A DNA stretch of 16,447 bases from COE1 sp045579665 (GCA_045579665.1 JAZNMO010000063.1:1-16447), one strand, 5' to 3'; counted from the first letter of the stretch, positions 6,748 through 15,174 are shown. Notes: generated from the letters alone by a model not told the origin. Program-made: numbers and translations.

Positions 6748-8991
6748 TTGGATACAGTCAAAGGTTTTGTAGAACATATCATATATAAGAATGCGAGCAA
6801 TGGATATGGTGTCATTAATGTAATAGTAGAGGAAGATGAGCTTACCTGTACGGGGATTTTTACCCATTTGGACGAAGGGGAATGTATTGAAGCAGAGGGA
6901 AGCTACGTGGAGCATCCTGTATATGGCACCCAGTTCAAGGTAGAGCGATTTCAAATTGTACCTCCTGAGGATTCGGTTGCTGTAGAACGGTATCTGGCAT
7001 CTGGAGCAATTCGGGGAGTGGGAGCTGCACTTGCGGCACGAATTGTAAAACGTTTTGGTAATGATACAATTCGTATTATTGAAGAAGAGCCGGAGCGTTT
7101 GGTAGAGATTAAGGGTATTAGTGAGAGAATTGCAAGAGAAATAGCGGAACAGATGGAAGAGAAGAAGGATGTCCGTGAAGCGATGATTTTTCTCCAGAAG
7201 TATGGAATATCCAATGCGCTGGCAGTTAAGATTTATAATCAATATGGCATAGGATTATATAATGTTATGAGGGAAAATCCTTATCGGCTGGCAGAAGATA
7301 TTTCCGGTATTGGATTTAAAATAGCGGATGAAATAGCTTCCAAGATAGGTATTCATACAGATTCGGACTACCGTATTCGGAGTGGTATCCTCTATACTTT
7401 GATGCAAGCAGGGGCAGAGGGGCATGTTTATTTACCACAGAAACAGCTTTTGGAGAAGGCTGCCTATATGTTGGAGCTGACACCTGAGCAGATAGAGCCT
7501 CAGATTGCAAATTTAGCAATAGACCGTAAGCTGGTGATAAAGGATAAAGCGGGCGAAAAGTGTATTTATGGTATGGCGAATTATTATGCGGAGTTGAACT
7601 GTGCCAGAATGCTTCGGGAACTGCAGGATAGTTTTGATGGAGCAGAAAGACTTACCAAAGTAGAGAGAGAACGTCTTGAGAAGAAACTTCAAAAGCTTGA
7701 AACAGCAAATGGAATGCAGCTTGATACGTTACAAAGAGAAGCTGTTATAGGAGCGATTGAGAATGGTGTGTTTATTCTGTCCGGAGGACCGGGTACAGGT
7801 AAAACGACTACCATTAATATGATGATTCGCTATTTTGAGGCTGAGGGATGTGACATATTTTTGGCGGCCCCAACGGGACGAGCGGCAAAGCGTATGACAG
7901 AAGCTACAGGATTTGAAGCAAAGACCATACACAGATTGCTGGAGTTGAATGGTGGTGTAGAGCAGGAAGGAAGCAGGGCGAGTTTTGAGAAGAATGAGCT
8001 GAATCCTTTAGAAGTAGATGTGATTATCATTGATGAGATGTCGATGGTGGATATTTATCTGTTTCAATCACTACTCAAGGCGATTGTACCGGGAACCCGT
8101 CTGATTATGGTAGGAGACAGAAATCAGCTTCCGTCGGTAGGTCCGGGACAGGTGTTGAAGGATTTGATGGAGAGCGAGTGCTTCTGCCATGTAGTTCTGG
8201 AAAAGATTTTTAGACAGGCTGGTGAAAGTGACATTGTAGTAAATGCTCACAAAATTAATCAAGGATTACAAATCAGCTTGGATAATAAGAGCAAAGATTT
8301 CTTTTTCTTGGAAAGAGATAATGTGAATGTAATATATAAACATATGATACTACTCATTACTGAGAAGATGCCTAAGTATGTAAATGCAAGACCTTATGAT
8401 ATACAGGTGCTGACACCGATGCGAAAGGGAGCTCTTGGTGTTGAAGTGCTGAATCAGATTTTGCAGAAATATCTAAATCCTCCGGATGCTAAGAAGGAAG
8501 AGATAGCTCATGGGGATGGAGTTCTCAGACTTGGTGATAAAGTTATGCAGATAAAGAATAATTACCAGATGGAGTGGGAGATTGTAAGTAAATATGGAAT
8601 TGCAATAGATAAGGGACTTGGTGTATTTAATGGTGATGTTGGTGTTGTAAAGGAGATAAATGCTACGGCAAAGACGGTTGTTATAGAGTTTGACGATATG
8701 CGCAGAGTGACTTATCCAATAGGGAATTTGGAGGAGATAGAGCTTGCTTATGCGATTACAATCCATAAGTCACAGGGAAGCGAGTATCCTGCGGTTGTGA
8801 TGCCGCTTCTTACAGGACCAAGAATGCTGTTTAATCGTAATCTGTTATACACAGGTGTTACCAGAGCGAAGAACTGCGTTACGATACTTGGAAGTAAAGA
8901 TACGGTGTATCAGATGATTGCAAATGAGAATGAACAAAAGAGATATACAGGGTTGAAGGATAGAATATGCGAAATCAGAGATGGTATATAG
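6748..8991 (+). CDS. recD2: RecD2-type ATP-dependent DNA helicase
   Basis: Superfamily 1B 5'-3' helicase of the RecD2/YrrC type, acting in DNA repair and replication fork maintenance without RecBC. 747 residues, a normal length. N-terminal OB-like part, then helix-hairpin-helix segments (about 84-104, 118-136 and 181-197), and the helicase core: Walker A GGPGTGKTT (346-354), Walker B DEMSMVD (429-435), motif III GDRNQLPSVGPG (456-467), KIFRQA (486-491), and in the last domain HKSQGSEY (673-680) and YTGVTRAK (701-708). Translation starts at TTG with a strong ribosome binding site 5 bases upstream; the next in-frame ATG would cut into conserved sequence. The end overlaps comF by 25 bases. It follows a terminator, so its own promoter must lie in 6712-6740 (a TATATA at 6731 has no good -35) or transcription depends on read-through. 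Confidence 0.95.
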   Translation: MDTVKGFVEHIIYKNASNGYGVINVIVEEDELTCTGIFTHLDEGECIEAEGSYVEHPVYGTQFKVERFQIVPPEDSVAVERYLASGAIRGVGAALAARIVKRFGNDTIRIIEEEPERLVEIKGISERIAREIAEQMEEKKDVREAMIFLQKYGISNALAVKIYNQYGIGLYNVMRENPYRLAEDISGIGFKIADEIASKIGIHTDSDYRIRSGILYTLMQAGAEGHVYLPQKQLLEKAAYMLELTPEQIEPQIANLAIDRKLVIKDKAGEKCIYGMANYYAELNCARMLRELQDSFDGAERLTKVERERLEKKLQKLETANGMQLDTLQREAVIGAIENGVFILSGGPGTGKTTTINMMIRYFEAEGCDIFLAAPTGRAAKRMTEATGFEAKTIHRLLELNGGVEQEGSRASFEKNELNPLEVDVIIIDEMSMVDIYLFQSLLKAIVPGTRLIMVGDRNQLPSVGPGQVLKDLMESECFCHVVLEKIFRQAGESDIVVNAHKINQGLQISLDNKSKDFFFLERDNVNVIYKHMILLITEKMPKYVNARPYDIQVLTPMRKGALGVEVLNQILQKYLNPPDAKKEEIAHGDGVLRLGDKVMQIKNNYQMEWEIVSKYGIAIDKGLGVFNGDVGVVKEINATAKTVVIEFDDMRRVTYPIGNLEEIELAYAITIHKSQGSEYPAVVMPLLTGPRMLFNRNLLYTGVTRAKNCVTILGSKDTVYQMIANENEQKRYTGLKDRICEIRDGI

Positions 8992-9689
8992 AGAAACTGA
9001 TACAGCTTTTTTACCCAAGGCGTTGTCCGGTATGCGATGATGTGGTTCCTGTAAAAGATGAACTTGTGTGCAGCGCCTGTAGGAAGAAAATAAGGTATAT
9101 TGTGGAACCAAAATGCCGAAAGTGTGGGAAAGAGCTTCACCAGGAGGAAAAAGTATTTTGCGTGGATTGTACAAACCATAGGCATGCGTTTGATTATGGT
9201 ATGGCATTATATGATTATCAAAGCATGAAAGAGAGTATTTATCGTTTTAAGTATAAGGGGAGAAAGGAATACGCAAAATTTTATGCACAGGAGATATGGA
9301 AACACTATGGTCGGGAGATTGTGCGAATGGAGGCGGATGTTCTGATTCCGGTTCCGCTGCATAAATCCAAGCTGAGGGTGAGAGGATATAATCAAGCGGA
9401 ATTGATTGCACAAGAACTTTCGAGGTTGTCGGGGATTCCGTGTGAAACTCAAATTGTGCAACGAATCCGAAAAACCATTCCACAAAAGGAATTAGATGCT
9501 GTAGGAAGGCAAAATAATTTGAAAAGGGCTTTCAATATCCCTTCAGATGTTGTAAAATTAAATAAAACTATAGTTATTGATGATATCTATACAACAGGCA
9601 GTACTATAGATGCTGTGTCGGGGGAACTTAAACAGCGAGGAATAAGAAATGTCTATTTTATTACACTTTGCATAGGCGAAGGGATATAA
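8967..9689 (+). CDS. comF: ComF family protein (ComFC-like), phosphoribosyltransferase fold
   Basis: Needed in naturally competent bacteria for uptake of transforming DNA, though widely kept in others; its reaction is not settled. 240 residues. An N-terminal double zinc module has four CxxC pairs (Cys20/23, 35/38, 50/53, 65/68), and the type I phosphoribosyltransferase domain ends in the PRPP-binding loop VIDDIYTTGST (203-213). RVRGYNQAELIA (137-148) is also characteristic of the family. The ATG has GAAGGA (8955-8960) 6 bases upstream and lies 25 bases inside recD2, so the two are translationally linked. No comFA helicase gene is adjacent. The following gene, yvyF, is its neighbour in Bacillus too, which supports ComFC rather than another phosphoribosyltransferase. 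Confidence 0.93.
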   Translation: MRNQRWYIEKLIQLFYPRRCPVCDDVVPVKDELVCSACRKKIRYIVEPKCRKCGKELHQEEKVFCVDCTNHRHAFDYGMALYDYQSMKESIYRFKYKGRKEYAKFYAQEIWKHYGREIVRMEADVLIPVPLHKSKLRVRGYNQAELIAQELSRLSGIPCETQIVQRIRKTIPQKELDAVGRQNNLKRAFNIPSDVVKLNKTIVIDDIYTTGSTIDAVSGELKQRGIRNVYFITLCIGEGI

Positions 9690-9702
9690 CGGAGGTATTT
9701 TC

Positions 9703-10122
9703 ATGAATATTCGGAACTGTAGAAAATGTGGGAAGGTATTTAATCATATAGGGGGAATACCGATTTGTCCTGCGTGTAAGGAAGCGGTGGAGAAGCGCTT
9801 TCAGGATGTTAAGAAGTATGTTAGAGAGAATCCAAGGTCGGACATTCGTCAGATCGCAGCTGATTGTGAAGTTGAAGTACAGCAGATTCAGCAGTGGATT
9901 CGCGAAGAAAGACTGGAGTTTACGGATGACTCACCAATTAAGCTTCCATGTGAGAATTGTGGTGCGATGATTCGCGCAGGAAAGTATTGCGAAGCCTGTA
10001 AGAGTACTATGGCTAGAAATCTTACAGATGCGTTTGGCATGAACAAGCCTAAGGCTACAGTGGTACAACCACAAAAGAAGCAGAGTGATGGCAATAAGAT
10101 GAGATATTTAGACAAGCATTAG
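9703..10122 (+). CDS. yvyF: Flagellar operon zinc-ribbon protein, YvyF family
   Basis: 139 residues. Two separate Cys4 sites: Cys6/9 with 22/25 at the N-terminus and Cys83/86 with 96/99 near the C-terminus. Between them residues 46-72 (SDIRQIAADCEVEVQQIQQWI) read like a helix-turn-helix, so a DNA- or protein-binding regulator is plausible. The family is annotated as a flagellar operon protein because in Bacillus it lies between comFC and flgM-flgK-flgL. Here comF precedes it at 13 bases but flgM, flgK and flgL do not follow; two unknown membrane proteins do. GGAGGT (9691-9696) is 6 bases before the ATG. The tail after residue 113 is Lys/Gln-rich and probably disordered. The exact role is not established. 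Confidence 0.82.
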   Translation: MNIRNCRKCGKVFNHIGGIPICPACKEAVEKRFQDVKKYVRENPRSDIRQIAADCEVEVQQIQQWIREERLEFTDDSPIKLPCENCGAMIRAGKYCEACKSTMARNLTDAFGMNKPKATVVQPQKKQSDGNKMRYLDKH

Positions 10123-10138
10123 GAGACAGACATTAAAT

Positions 10139-10543
10139 ATGCTGAATGAAGAACGTATTAAGTTGATGACAAAAATGGCATCATATGAAGCAAATGAGGG
10201 TAAGCGTAACATGGCGATTGGGAATTACTTTCGTGGTGATTATATCAGCATGCAGGTAATCAAGTCTATTTTACATGGGACGATTGCCTTCTTCATCGTG
10301 TTTGCGTTATTTGTTTTTTATGATTTAGAAGTATTGATGGCAGATATGTATAAGATGGATTTGTTAGACTTGGGCAAAACAATTATGATATATTATATTG
10401 TGTTTGTTGTACTCTATGCAGTGGTGTCTTATGCGGTATATGCTTACCGGTATGCGAAGGCAAGAAAGAGCTTGAAGATATATTACAACAATTTAAAAAA
10501 ACTTGCGTATCTTTATGATAAAGAGAGCAAAAGGTATGAGTAA
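10139..10543 (+). CDS. Unrecognised small membrane protein with two predicted spans
   Basis: 134 residues; I do not recognise the family. Residues 1-40 are charged and presumably cytoplasmic. Two hydrophobic spans follow, about 42-61 (ILHGTIAFFIVFALFVFY) and 81-101, joined by an acidic loop containing DLEVLMADMYKMDLLDLGK. The last 30 residues are basic, with many Tyr and Lys (YYNNLKKLAYLYDKES). By the positive-inside rule both ends face the cytoplasm. AGGAGA (10121-10126) overlaps the yvyF stop and is 12 bases from the ATG, slightly long. It sits in the same direction between yvyF and a larger membrane protein, 30 bases from the latter, so the two probably act together. No signal peptide or enzyme motif is seen. 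Confidence 0.75.
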   Translation: MLNEERIKLMTKMASYEANEGKRNMAIGNYFRGDYISMQVIKSILHGTIAFFIVFALFVFYDLEVLMADMYKMDLLDLGKTIMIYYIVFVVLYAVVSYAVYAYRYAKARKSLKIYYNNLKKLAYLYDKESKRYE

Positions 10544-10573
10544 AGACAAATAATACTCTGAAAGGATACGACT

Positions 10574-11539
10574 ATGACGAATTTACTTGTTCTCAGAGAG
10601 CAGATGAAAAAAATTTATAGCAGATATGAAGCCTATATTACACCCATATTAAAATTTTTATTGGCTTTTATTTCTTTATCTATGATTAATCATGTAATAG
10701 GCTATATGGGTAGCTTAAATAATATAGCAGTGGTTTTAATTTTGGCATTGATGTGTTCGTTTTTGCCGATGAATTTCACGATAGTAATTTCGGCGGCAGT
10801 TACGCTTGCACATTTATACGCTTTTTCGTTGGAATGTGCGATAGTGGCACTTGCTGTTTTTCTGCTATTATTTATTTTATATTTTAGATTTTCACCCAAG
10901 GATACAATCGTTGTTTTACTAACACCGCTTTGTTTTGGGATGAAGATTCCGTATGTGGTACCTCTTGCCATGGGATTGGTCGGAACACCGGTTTCGGCGG
11001 TTTCAGTTGCTTGCGGAGTGATAGTATATTATGTGATTACGTATATGAGTGCGAGTGTTGCGGCGTTGAATGCTTTTGATGCTGACGGAGTTATTCAGAA
11101 GTTTAGATACGTGATTGATGGAATTATAGGTAACAGAGAGATGATGGTTACCTTGGTTGCGTTTACTGCGACGATTATTGTTGTATATTTTATTCGCAGA
11201 TTAAGTGTGGATTATGCATGGACGATTGCAATGATTACGGGTACATTGTTTAATATTTTATGTATGTTGCTTGGAGATTTGCTTTATAGTACGAATTTTT
11301 CCATTATAGGTTTGATTTTGGGTAGTATTGTATCGGTATTCCTAGTAAAGGTGCTTCAGTTCTTTGTGTTTAATGTGGATTATTCCAGAACAGAGATGGT
11401 ACAGTTTGAGGATGATGAATACTATTACTATGTAAAAGCAGTTCCGAAGAATACGATGGCAGCTCCGGAGAAGCGAGTAAAGACAATCAGGGTGCCGGAT
11501 AAAGCGGTAAATCATCCGCGAAAGGATGTACGCAGATAA
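10574..11539 (+). CDS. Unrecognised polytopic membrane protein upstream of cdaA
   Basis: 321 residues with roughly eight or nine hydrophobic spans (about 23-43, 47-67, 69-104, 112-125, 127-160, 189-207, 213-235, 239-265), then a soluble tail of about 55 residues. The tail begins with FNVDYSRTEMVQFEDDEYYYY (about 265-285) and is then basic to the end (RVKTIRVPDKAVNHPRKDVRR), so it is very likely cytoplasmic. No transporter or enzyme signature is apparent to me. AAAGGA (10561-10566) lies 7 bases before the ATG. It starts 30 bases after the preceding two-span protein and ends 25 bases before cdaA, without a terminator, so it belongs to the same transcript as the c-di-AMP module. A role in envelope synthesis or in sensing for CdaA is possible from context only. 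Confidence 0.8.
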   Translation: MTNLLVLREQMKKIYSRYEAYITPILKFLLAFISLSMINHVIGYMGSLNNIAVVLILALMCSFLPMNFTIVISAAVTLAHLYAFSLECAIVALAVFLLLFILYFRFSPKDTIVVLLTPLCFGMKIPYVVPLAMGLVGTPVSAVSVACGVIVYYVITYMSASVAALNAFDADGVIQKFRYVIDGIIGNREMMVTLVAFTATIIVVYFIRRLSVDYAWTIAMITGTLFNILCMLLGDLLYSTNFSIIGLILGSIVSVFLVKVLQFFVFNVDYSRTEMVQFEDDEYYYYVKAVPKNTMAAPEKRVKTIRVPDKAVNHPRKDVRR

Positions 11540-11564
11540 TAATTAAGGACTGGAATGGTAGCAT

Positions 11565-12443
11565 ATGAAAGAACAGATTATTTCTTTGATAAATGAATAT
11601 AGTGCGTCTTTTAATAAGCTAAGCATAAGATGGGAGGATGTAGTGGAGGTTATCATTATATCCTTCTTAGTGTATCATCTGTTAATCTGGCTTAAGAACA
11701 CAAAAGCGTGGTTCCTGATGAAGGGTGTTATCGTTATTGTTGTTTTCATTTTCATGGCTTATTTATTTAAGATGACTACCATTTTGTGGATTGTTGAAAA
11801 TGTCATTGGTATTGCGGTTACGGCACTGGTAGTTATTCTTCAACCGGAGCTTAGAAAAGTATTAGAGGATTTGGGTAGGAAGAATATTCTGTTTTCGGTA
11901 TTGGCGTTTGATAAACAGACTGTGGAGAAATTCTCTGATAAGACAATGAATGATTTGGTGAAGGCCAGCTTTGAGATGGGGAAGGTTAAGACAGGTGCGC
12001 TTATGGTTATTGAGCAGAAAGTGCGCCTTGCTGAGTATGAAAGAACCGGAATTGAAGTGGATGGTATTATTTCCAGTCAGTTACTAATTAATATCTTTGA
12101 GCATAATACACCGTTACACGACGGTGCTGTTATTTTGTGTGGAGACAGAGTGGTATCAGCAACCTGTTATCTTCCTTTATCAGATAATATGGAGATTAGT
12201 AAGGAGCTGGGTACAAGACATAGAGCAGCAGTAGGTATATCAGAAGTGACAGATGCCATGACGATTGTTGTTTCAGAAGAAACCGGACATGTCAGCGTTG
12301 CTTATGAGGGTAAGCTGTATCGTAATTTGGATGCAAAGGGGTTAAAGGAGATGCTTCTTATCGCACAGGATAAGGAGGTTGAAGAGAAAAAGCACAGAAT
12401 ATGGAAAGGAAGGGCTAGAGATGAGAAAGAGACTAACGCATAA
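11565..12443 (+). CDS. cdaA: Membrane diadenylate cyclase CdaA
   Basis: Makes the second messenger cyclic di-AMP from two ATP, controlling potassium and osmolyte balance and linked to cell wall synthesis. 292 residues. Three N-terminal membrane spans (about 28-44, 52-70, 76-93) and a DisA_N catalytic domain with the diagnostic DGA (186-188, in LHDGAVI) and RHR (218-220, in GTRHRAA) motifs, plus SEETGHVS (237-244). All key residues are intact, so it should be active. The C-terminal tail is charged. The upstream site is weak: AAGGAC (11545-11550) is 14 bases from the ATG, so translation may depend on the gene before it. It overlaps cdaR by 23 bases, and glmM follows, the standard Firmicutes order. 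Confidence 0.96.
   Translation: MKEQIISLINEYSASFNKLSIRWEDVVEVIIISFLVYHLLIWLKNTKAWFLMKGVIVIVVFIFMAYLFKMTTILWIVENVIGIAVTALVVILQPELRKVLEDLGRKNILFSVLAFDKQTVEKFSDKTMNDLVKASFEMGKVKTGALMVIEQKVRLAEYERTGIEVDGIISSQLLINIFEHNTPLHDGAVILCGDRVVSATCYLPLSDNMEISKELGTRHRAAVGISEVTDAMTIVVSEETGHVSVAYEGKLYRNLDAKGLKEMLLIAQDKEVEEKKHRIWKGRARDEKETNA
12406..12413 (+). promoter_or_regulatory. Ribosome binding site deciding the cdaR start
   Basis: AGGAAGGG lies 7 bases before ATG at 12421. An earlier in-frame TTG at 12379 abuts GGAGG with no spacing and would put a charged stretch before the membrane anchor, so it is rejected. Confidence 0.75.
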
Positions 12444-13752
12444 TCTTGGATTGAAAATTCTAGCGGTTATGTTTTCCATTGCTTTGTGGTTTGTAGTGAA
12501 TAATATCAGTGACCCTACCGAATCCAAAACTTATAGTAATATTCAGGTTGAGGTCTTGAATGCTGATTTGATTTCGGATGCCGGTAAGGTGTATGAGATT
12601 CTGGAGAATACAGATAAGATAACAGTTAAGGTTACGGGTAAAAGTTCTATTGTTGATTTGCTGGAGAAGGAAGATATCCGTGCGGTTGCTGACATGGCAG
12701 ATTTGACGTTTATGAATACAGTTACAATTAAAATTTCCAGTGCAAGATATAATCAGCAGCTTGAGTTTGATAGCAGTGTGGAGAATCTTAAGCTTTCCAT
12801 TGAGGATTTGAAGAAGATTCAGATGGTGATTAATACCTCAACATCAGGACATCCTGCAAATGGTTATATTGTAGGAACGGTCACACCGAGTCAGAATATT
12901 GTTAGAATATCCGGACCTGAATCGGTGATTGACAGGATTGATCATGTAGAGGCGATTGTAGATGTGAGAGATACTTATACTTCAGATATTAATACCAGCG
13001 TAGGCTTAAAGCTGAAGGATGAGAATAATGATGTGATTCAAAGCAACGCAATTGAGATGAATATCTCTAATATTGATGTGGCTGTTTCGATTTTAGCAAC
13101 CAAAGAGATTCCGTTGAAGTTTGCAGTATCCGGAATACCGGAGGATGGTTATGTGGCAACAGGAAAAGTGGTAAGCAATCCTGCTACGATTACGATTGCG
13201 GGCAAGAAGGGAATTGTTGATGCCATTTCTGAATTGTCAATTGTGGATTCTTCTGTGAATATTACGAACCAAACGGAAGACCTGGTGTCTTTTATCAATA
13301 TAGAAAAGTATTTGCCAAGCGGAACGCAGCTGGCAGATGAAGGATTTACAGGTGAAGTCAGTGTGACTGTAGATATAGAGCCTACTGTGACAAAGATGTA
13401 TCATATTCCGGCAAAGAATTTTGGTATATCCAATGCACCGCAGGGATTTGATGTAACAATTCAGGAATTTATGGACAACACAGACACATATACTATAGCA
13501 TTGGTGGGATTGGCAGAGGATGTGAATCAGCTGAATGCCAGAAGTATTATCGGTGTGGTTGACATGGATGTAATAAAACAGAAATATGGTCTTACTGAAT
13601 GGCAGAGGGGTGTCTATGTAACGGACATTATCTTTGATTTGCCTGAAGATGTAAGTTTAAAAGAAAAATATCGAATGACTTTAATTGTAACTGAGCAGGT
13701 GTCTGAAGAGGAAGGCGGCGAAGTAAAAGAATTAAAGGAGTCGGAAGAATAA
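12421..13752 (+). CDS. cdaR: CdaA regulatory protein CdaR, YbbR-repeat protein
   Basis: 443 residues from the ATG at 12421. A short basic N-terminus and one membrane span (about 9-27, LGLKILAVMFSIALWFVV) anchor a long extracellular part built of about four YbbR repeats (near 37-130, 133-225, 227-318 and 325-425). The repeat is visible by eye: GYIVGTVTPSQNIVRISGP (149-166) and GYVATGKVVSNPATITIAG (243-261) share the same pattern. In studied Firmicutes CdaR contacts CdaA and alters its cyclase activity, perhaps in answer to the state of the wall. The Glu/Lys-rich tail (428-443) is probably flexible. The start lies 23 bases inside cdaA, and glmM follows 16 bases after the stop, so the three are translated from one message. 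Confidence 0.93.
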   Translation: MRKRLTHNLGLKILAVMFSIALWFVVNNISDPTESKTYSNIQVEVLNADLISDAGKVYEILENTDKITVKVTGKSSIVDLLEKEDIRAVADMADLTFMNTVTIKISSARYNQQLEFDSSVENLKLSIEDLKKIQMVINTSTSGHPANGYIVGTVTPSQNIVRISGPESVIDRIDHVEAIVDVRDTYTSDINTSVGLKLKDENNDVIQSNAIEMNISNIDVAVSILATKEIPLKFAVSGIPEDGYVATGKVVSNPATITIAGKKGIVDAISELSIVDSSVNITNQTEDLVSFINIEKYLPSGTQLADEGFTGEVSVTVDIEPTVTKMYHIPAKNFGISNAPQGFDVTIQEFMDNTDTYTIALVGLAEDVNQLNARSIIGVVDMDVIKQKYGLTEWQRGVYVTDIIFDLPEDVSLKEKYRMTLIVTEQVSEEEGGEVKELKESEE

Positions 13753-13768
13753 AGCTGGAGGAATAGAA

Positions 13769-15118
13769 ATGGCTAGATTATTTGGAACAGATGGAGTGCG
13801 TGGGGTAGCAAATGACGAATTAACACCTATGCTTGCAATGCAGTTGGGACAGGCGGGAGCTTATGTTCTGTCTAAGGAGAAGGCACATAAACCTACGATT
13901 ATGGTAGGGTGTGATACAAGAATATCAGGAGATATGTTGGCGAATGCTTTGATGGCGGGTGCGTGTTCGGTAGGCGCAAATGTAGTTTTTGTTGGAGTGC
14001 TTCCAACACCGGCAATCGCATTTTTGACCAAGAAGTACAGAGTAGATGCCGGAGTAGTGATTTCTGCATCACATAACCCTGTTGAGTTTAATGGAATTAA
14101 GTTTTTTGATGGAAATGGATTTAAGCTTCCGGATGCATTAGAGGATGAGATTGAAGCGTTAATTCAGAGTGGAATGAAGGATGTTCAGTTCCCAACAGGC
14201 CCAAGTGTTGGGAAGATTAAGTATCGTACAGATGCTAGAGAAGAATATATCAATCATGCAGTGAATTCGGTAGCGATTGATTTGCGAGGAATGAAGATTG
14301 TTGTGGATACAGCAGAGGGAGCATCTTACTATACATCAGTAGAGGCACTAAAGGAATTGGGAGCAGAAGTAGTTGCGATTCACAATAATCCGGATGGTAC
14401 GAATATCAATGCCAACTGCGGTTCTACACATATGGAAGAGCTTCAGGCTAGAGTTGTTTATGAAAAAGCACAGATTGGCTTGGCATTTGATGGAGATGCG
14501 GACAGATTGTTAGCTGTAGATGAGAATGGTAATACAGTAGACGGTGATGTGATTATGGCAATTATTGGTAATCATATGAAGTCTAAGGGCGAGCTTAAGG
14601 ATAATACAATTGTAGCTACAGTTATGAGTAATCTTGGTTTCTTCCTTATGGGCAAGGAGTGCGACATCAATATAGAGCAGACAAAGGTTGGCGATAGATA
14701 CGTATTGGAAAGAATGCAGGAAATCGGCGCGAATCTGGGTGGCGAACAGTCAGGACATATTATTCTATTGGATGAGAATACAACAGGTGATGGTTTGTTA
14801 AGTGCATTACATTTATTAGAGGTAATGGTAGAGACAGGAAAATCATTATCAGAGCTTGCAAAAATTATGACAGTATTGCCACAGGCTTTAGTTGGAGCGA
14901 AGGTTCCTAATCATAAGAAAGAAAGCTATATGGAGTACGCAGAGATTGCAGAGGCAATTGAAAAGGTAACTGAGAAGTTTGCCGGAGAAGGAAGAGTGTT
15001 GATTCGTCCTTCCGGAACAGAGCCGCTTGTCAGAGTAATGATTGAAGGCAAGGATCAGGAGATGATTGAAAAAGAGGCAAAGGCGCTTGCTGAGCTGATT
15101 CAGAATGTAATGCTTTAA
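13769..15118 (+). CDS. glmM: Phosphoglucosamine mutase
   Basis: Converts glucosamine-6-phosphate to glucosamine-1-phosphate, the step before UDP-GlcNAc and peptidoglycan. 449 residues, standard length. Family marks: MARLFGTDGVRG at the N-terminus, the phosphoserine loop SASHNP with catalytic Ser101, the metal-binding DGDADR (241-246), the sugar-binding GGEQSGH (324-330) and the phosphate-binding RPSGTEP (413-419). GGEQSGH and the overall start identify GlmM rather than a general phosphohexomutase. GGAGGA (13757-13762) is 6 bases before the ATG. In Bacillus and relatives GlmM also binds CdaA and lowers c-di-AMP synthesis, which explains the shared operon. It is the last gene of the run starting at recD2. 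Confidence 0.97.
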   Translation: MARLFGTDGVRGVANDELTPMLAMQLGQAGAYVLSKEKAHKPTIMVGCDTRISGDMLANALMAGACSVGANVVFVGVLPTPAIAFLTKKYRVDAGVVISASHNPVEFNGIKFFDGNGFKLPDALEDEIEALIQSGMKDVQFPTGPSVGKIKYRTDAREEYINHAVNSVAIDLRGMKIVVDTAEGASYYTSVEALKELGAEVVAIHNNPDGTNINANCGSTHMEELQARVVYEKAQIGLAFDGDADRLLAVDENGNTVDGDVIMAIIGNHMKSKGELKDNTIVATVMSNLGFFLMGKECDINIEQTKVGDRYVLERMQEIGANLGGEQSGHIILLDENTTGDGLLSALHLLEVMVETGKSLSELAKIMTVLPQALVGAKVPNHKKESYMEYAEIAEAIEKVTEKFAGEGRVLIRPSGTEPLVRVMIEGKDQEMIEKEAKALAELIQNVML

Positions 15119-15127
15119 TCATGGTAC

Positions 15128-15156
15128 TTGTATTAATTTTTTGATAGTGATATACT
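15128..15156 (+). promoter_or_regulatory. Probable ptsH promoter with extended -10
   Basis: TTGTAT (15128-15133), 17 bp, then TATACT (15151-15156) preceded by TGA, forming an extended -10. Start would be near 15163, giving a leader of about 24 bases. An overlapping alternative is TTGATA (15141) with TATCAT (15163) at 16 bp, but its start would coincide with the ribosome binding site. Confidence 0.5.
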
Positions 15157-15174
15157 TAGCTGTATCATTTTTTT
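15148..15174 (+). terminator. Possible weak terminator after glmM, overlapping the ptsH promoter
   Basis: A TGATATAC arm can pair with GTATCA (15162-15167) with a 2-base bulge around TTAGCT, followed by seven T (15168-15174). The stem is short and AT-rich, so termination would be partial at best. Confidence 0.35.

Noticed and set aside
6676..7242. Minus-strand open frame of 188 codons over the flgJ-recD2 junction
   Set aside because: It runs through a terminator and the start of recD2, is low in complexity and has no start signal.
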